Below are positions 62,401-64,000 of a DNA stretch of 64,000 nucleotides, one piece after another. Source of the DNA: Clostridiales bacterium Firm_11 (GTDB lineage Bacteria > Bacillota > Clostridia > Christensenellales > Aristaeellaceae); assembly GCA_001604105.1 (NCBI GenBank), contig LVAQ01000013.1:62001-126000 (forward strand). Direction: 5' to 3'. Both the position numbers and the translations under genes were made by a program. Positions within the stretch are counted from its first letter, which is position 1. Each line of letters begins with the position of its first letter. The notes beneath the pieces are model-generated. The model searched no databases. It was not told the DNA's origin and was given only the letters and a program-made list of their open reading frames with translations.

Positions 62401-62697
62401 TGGCTCCGCGGGATCCGAAGGTGTTGGCGTATTTGTGGGCGCGGGCGTAGCTGTTTCAATGGGCTCCGGTTCAGGGGTGGCTGTTGCTGCCTGTGTGGGT
62501 GCAGCCGTAGGCGCAGGCATTGGTTCTGCGGTGGGCTCCAGAACTTCCTCGACCGTTAACGCTGCTGAAAGCGCCCCATTATCAAGCGTATCAACATCTT
62601 CGGAAAAAACATAGCTTGCGTTCAAAAAAAGTAGGGCGATCGCAAGCGTCACCGCCAGTATCCCCTTGGCGGATCGGATATCGTGGTGTTTTTTCAT
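59467..62697 (-). CDS. Secreted caspase-like peptidase with CUB-like and Fn3 domains
   Basis: 1076 residues. A Sec signal peptide (about residues 1-30) is followed by a Thr/Pro/Glu-rich low-complexity stretch of about 120 residues, an SH3-like part, a CUB-like domain near 350-440, about four fibronectin type III repeats (450-825), then a caspase fold. The catalytic His is in FFYSGHGLQ (near 893) and the Cys in VFINACHSGNM (near 943). Near 1029, DANADRSITLAE fits an EF-hand calcium loop. It is probably a surface or secreted Arg/Lys-type protease of the clan CD. GAGGG precedes the ATG at 62697. Length and domain layout are unusual. Confidence 0.9.
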   Translation of the reverse strand: MKKHHDIRSAKGILAVTLAIALLFLNASYVFSEDVDTLDNGALSAALTVEEVLEPTAEPMPAPTAAPTQAATATPEPEPIETATPAPTNTPTPSDPAEPTTELPATQTPDVTATTAPTLTQAPTDSISATPEVTLAPEATSTLFTGDSVAEMLDVSSGYLSVLGRATVHETALRTDDALGLLAKGAIVYATERRFAGERTDRLLVSLNTGDGILTAYIDAQLLYPLTDAEIARLREEAQGAGGNSIAYYDDNRMLPLPLATYTPKEAEAAEPLSTPEAEPSEALLSSVLVSAIDDASLSTEETGDAKSITAYIGTALGQKSLQETQAFLGSKAPITYVTSIGNLQSNHDYANNTDAVWGYVVENAARVTVTFSADTYVEHGVDVIRIYDAGGNYYAQFTGNALAGRSVTVRGNCMYVHLISNATVTGYGFRAVSSNPYTNPILTSCFATGSDTGIQLRWAFYSFIDGYYIYRATTTQTGRTGAFTYLASVAGSQTAYVDTSAIPGSINSYKILAYTRVSGQQYRSGMSNILNMSPLGKAAITSVTANDTDSFILRWNEVPRAQRYVVYASSSVNGTYSQVCTTADGATSCTVSGVGEFLTYFKLRAMTQIDNSTYMGPYSDTMAGLLSLASPTITSTHSPSEASLTVNWTAVAGASGYQLFRASSAAGPYATYLGYFTGTSWTDTTVPRNSYSFYRIRTVVRQGTQTFYSALSPYCSGYPLAVPSGVTATLMSGTTARLTWNGVSNATHFDVFTSTDGVSYTMQPSLSSSERSLTLTFDEGAGMAYFKIRAVRVGGTKRFASNLSGIRSVQLTQPSTVTYRALSIGQLYRGTSAELYGTDLDANSIKWMLDTMTATPFTTTVRTELTASGILSNITNAFAGANSNDVSLFFYSGHGLQTANSEYLGSLCGVNATTTSDYVTPTMLRNRLDTIPGKKIVFINACHSGNMIGKGIQETGDEAAFTKAFINTFSSGGKSNLATNDYYVLVAASGSESGYMIYQNGIWAGVFTRGVCMGSGWNELGGYATGLNADANADRSITLAELYNYVVQYVNAMGVSQTTQVYPTGSGYNLYGRNP

Positions 62698-62903
62698 CGC
62701 TAAACCCTCATTTTTCCGTATTATCAGTACGGTATCCATTTTTAGTTTAGCATCGTCATTTGGAATCGTCAATCGAACGCTTCCCATTTTCTCTCATTTG
62801 TATGATATGCATACCATTAGTATTTTTCGTGGTAGCTTCTCAAAGCTCCTCTACTTGCAAGCATGGGAATATCACCATAAGCCGATGTTTTTGCACCAAA
62901 GGT

Positions 62904-62933
62904 AACGCAGATAGCCGGGTGGCTATCTGCGTT
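62904..62933 (-). terminator. Hairpin after the glycosyltransferase gene
   Basis: AACGCAGATAGCC and GGCTATCTGCGTT form a perfect 13-bp stem with loop GGGT. The minus-strand sequence beyond it has only a short A/T run, so termination strength is uncertain. It sits 100 bases after the glycosyltransferase stop and upstream of the caspase-like gene. Confidence 0.65.
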
Positions 62934-63031
62934 CGGCAAGTATGGTAGTATTCGGTTTTTCAAGACCTGTATTGATTTACTGCCCATCTTGGCAGCGGAT
63001 AGCATTGTCATCTCCAAAAGCGCATGTACCC

Positions 63032-64000
63032 TTACGATTCCACATCGATACACTGTATAACGCTTTCCAGCGCTTTTCGAAAATGATCCCCCTGTCGCAA
63101 AGCCGTCCCCATCTCACGGGCTTTGTACGTCATGTGGGTATACTGTTCCATCGTTACCGCATTGAGCGCATCCCCCAGTTGCGCAAGCGAATCAATCACG
63201 ATACCGATCCCTTCTGCACGTACGATATCAGCCAAGGCTGATCCGCTCCACACAACCAACGGCACACCGCCCGCCAGATACAGTGATGCCTTGTGGGGGT
63301 TGTTATACCGCAGATACTCGCCAAAAGCGCCTGCGCAGGTTTGCGCGGAATCCCCATCCCAAACCAGCCCAAACGCGCCCTGCAAACACGCCGGAAGCGC
63401 TTGGGCAGGCATTGCGCCATGGTATTGAACCGCCTCATTCCCTTCATCAGGCACGTACCCGTTACCGTAGAGGTGCAGCATGCAGGGAGGGTTTTCCCGT
63501 ATGGCATACAGGTAGCCACTTTTTTCCGGCAGAAGGTTGCCGGCAATATTGACCGATGCAGCTAGACTAGGTGTGGAAAAACCAGCATCGGTCAGGTAAT
63601 CAAACAACCCAAGGATAACCAGCTTGTGTTCGGGAATTCCCTGCCGGATCAGCTGCGCCTGCATCTTTTCATTGTGGCAGATCAGCCTGTGAAAACACGG
63701 CAACAGATGCAAATCATTCGCCTGCGCACTGGCGCCATCAATTCCTCGCAAGGAATCAAGGTCATGCACCAGCGCAACAAATTTGCACTGTTTCCAGCGC
63801 TGTATCAGCGGGATCATCCGCCGCATCAACACACCGCCTTTGACGGGGTACATCGGGTATTGCGCCAGGATCATCGAATCTCGGCGCACACGAACGCCAA
63901 CGCGCACCCAGTCCAAAAGGCAGGCAAGCATCAGCCAGAGTTGTTTGAGGCGGTTCCCTCCTGCTGTTTGCGGCGCAAAAAGCGGCAACGGCTCCAGCCC
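63032..64000 (-). CDS. Galactofuranosyl/glucosyl-type glycosyltransferase (5' end cut by window edge)
   Basis: At least 322 residues, reading through the right edge without a clear start, so the N-terminus is missing. The visible part has KCKFVALVHDLDSLRG near the middle (DxD-like loop), CHNEKMQAQLIRQGIPEHKLVILGLFDYL, then LWDGDSAQTCAGAFGEYLRYNNPHKASLYLAGGVPLVVW, a Rossmann-type donor-binding region of beta-1,6-galactofuranosyltransferase-like proteins. The DGDS and E-Y-x-R/NNPHK segments are family marks. It is likely involved in cell-surface polysaccharide; donor and acceptor are unknown. Confidence 0.82.
   Translation of the reverse strand, partial: GLEPLPLFAPQTAGGNRLKQLWLMLACLLDWVRVGVRVRRDSMILAQYPMYPVKGGVLMRRMIPLIQRWKQCKFVALVHDLDSLRGIDGASAQANDLHLLPCFHRLICHNEKMQAQLIRQGIPEHKLVILGLFDYLTDAGFSTPSLAASVNIAGNLLPEKSGYLYAIRENPPCMLHLYGNGYVPDEGNEAVQYHGAMPAQALPACLQGAFGLVWDGDSAQTCAGAFGEYLRYNNPHKASLYLAGGVPLVVWSGSALADIVRAEGIGIVIDSLAQLGDALNAVTMEQYTHMTYKAREMGTALRQGDHFRKALESVIQCIDVES

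Noticed and set aside
1..64000. CRISPR array, tRNA or rRNA genes, insertion sequences
   Set aside because: Looked for direct repeats at regular spacing, clover-leaf patterns and transposase motifs; none seen.

Overview
The window looks like chromosome of an uncultured anaerobic Clostridia-like Firmicute (a gut-type, possibly Christensenellales-like lineage; this placement is inference). Supporting signs are strong AGGAGG-type ribosome binding sites, TTGACA/TATAAT promoters, a class III glutamine synthetase, a DUF1836 protein, a PilT/PilC pilus operon with DUF4860, a Gld-type ABC exporter, an oxygen-sensitive glycyl radical enzyme and extensive sugar-acid catabolism. No rRNA, tRNA, CRISPR array, insertion sequence or prophage was recognised. 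Genes are tightly packed, with many ATGA overlaps. The left edge cuts an ammonium transporter gene and the right edge cuts a glycosyltransferase gene.

Layout. 1-3.7 kb: nitrogen assimilation (amt, glnN, both minus strand), with a terminator-like attenuator in the amt leader. 3.7-9.8 kb: minus-strand operon of a degenerate GH127-like protein, dusB and two paralogous secreted proteins. 9.9-14.6 kb: plus-strand Dabb protein and a small protein, then aroA-aroC-rlmD. 14.9-16.9 kb: SGNH hydrolase, divergent from a DUF1836/GNAT pair. 17.1-21.9 kb: seven-gene type IV-pilus-like operon. 22.3-25.7 kb: SPFH/zinc-ribbon protein, a receiver-like protein and a GGDEF cyclase. 26-34.1 kb: EamA transporter, then a six-gene carbohydrate operon with a divergent LacI regulator. 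34.5-38.2 kb: duplicated secreted protein, NagB-family enzyme, AraC regulator. 38.3-43.4 kb: glycyl radical enzyme operon. 43.7-54.7 kb: EamA transporter, glucuronate/mannonate catabolism, TRAP transporter, GntR regulator. 54.7-59.1 kb: GldA/F/G-like ABC system. 59.4-64 kb: secreted caspase-like protein and a glycosyltransferase.

How it works together. The 44.9-53.6 kb block forms a coherent uronate route: TRAP uptake (DctPQM), UxaC isomerisation, UxuB reduction and UxuA dehydration to 2-keto-3-deoxygluconate. The kinase and aldolase for that product are not in the window. The 27-33 kb operon can be read as a complete aldose-to-triose-phosphate path: mutarotase, aldo/keto reductase, FGGY kinase, polyol-phosphate dehydrogenase, PfkB kinase, class II aldolase. 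It has no transport gene, and the LacI regulator faces it across matching promoters and operators. The 38-43 kb operon combines a radical enzyme of unusual active-site sequence with its activase, a bicupin and a phosphomannose isomerase. These two sugar operons are the best candidates for undescribed biochemistry. Several leaders and gene junctions hold unusually large hairpins (1.2-1.4, 14.7, 36.2, 44.8 and 49.3 kb).
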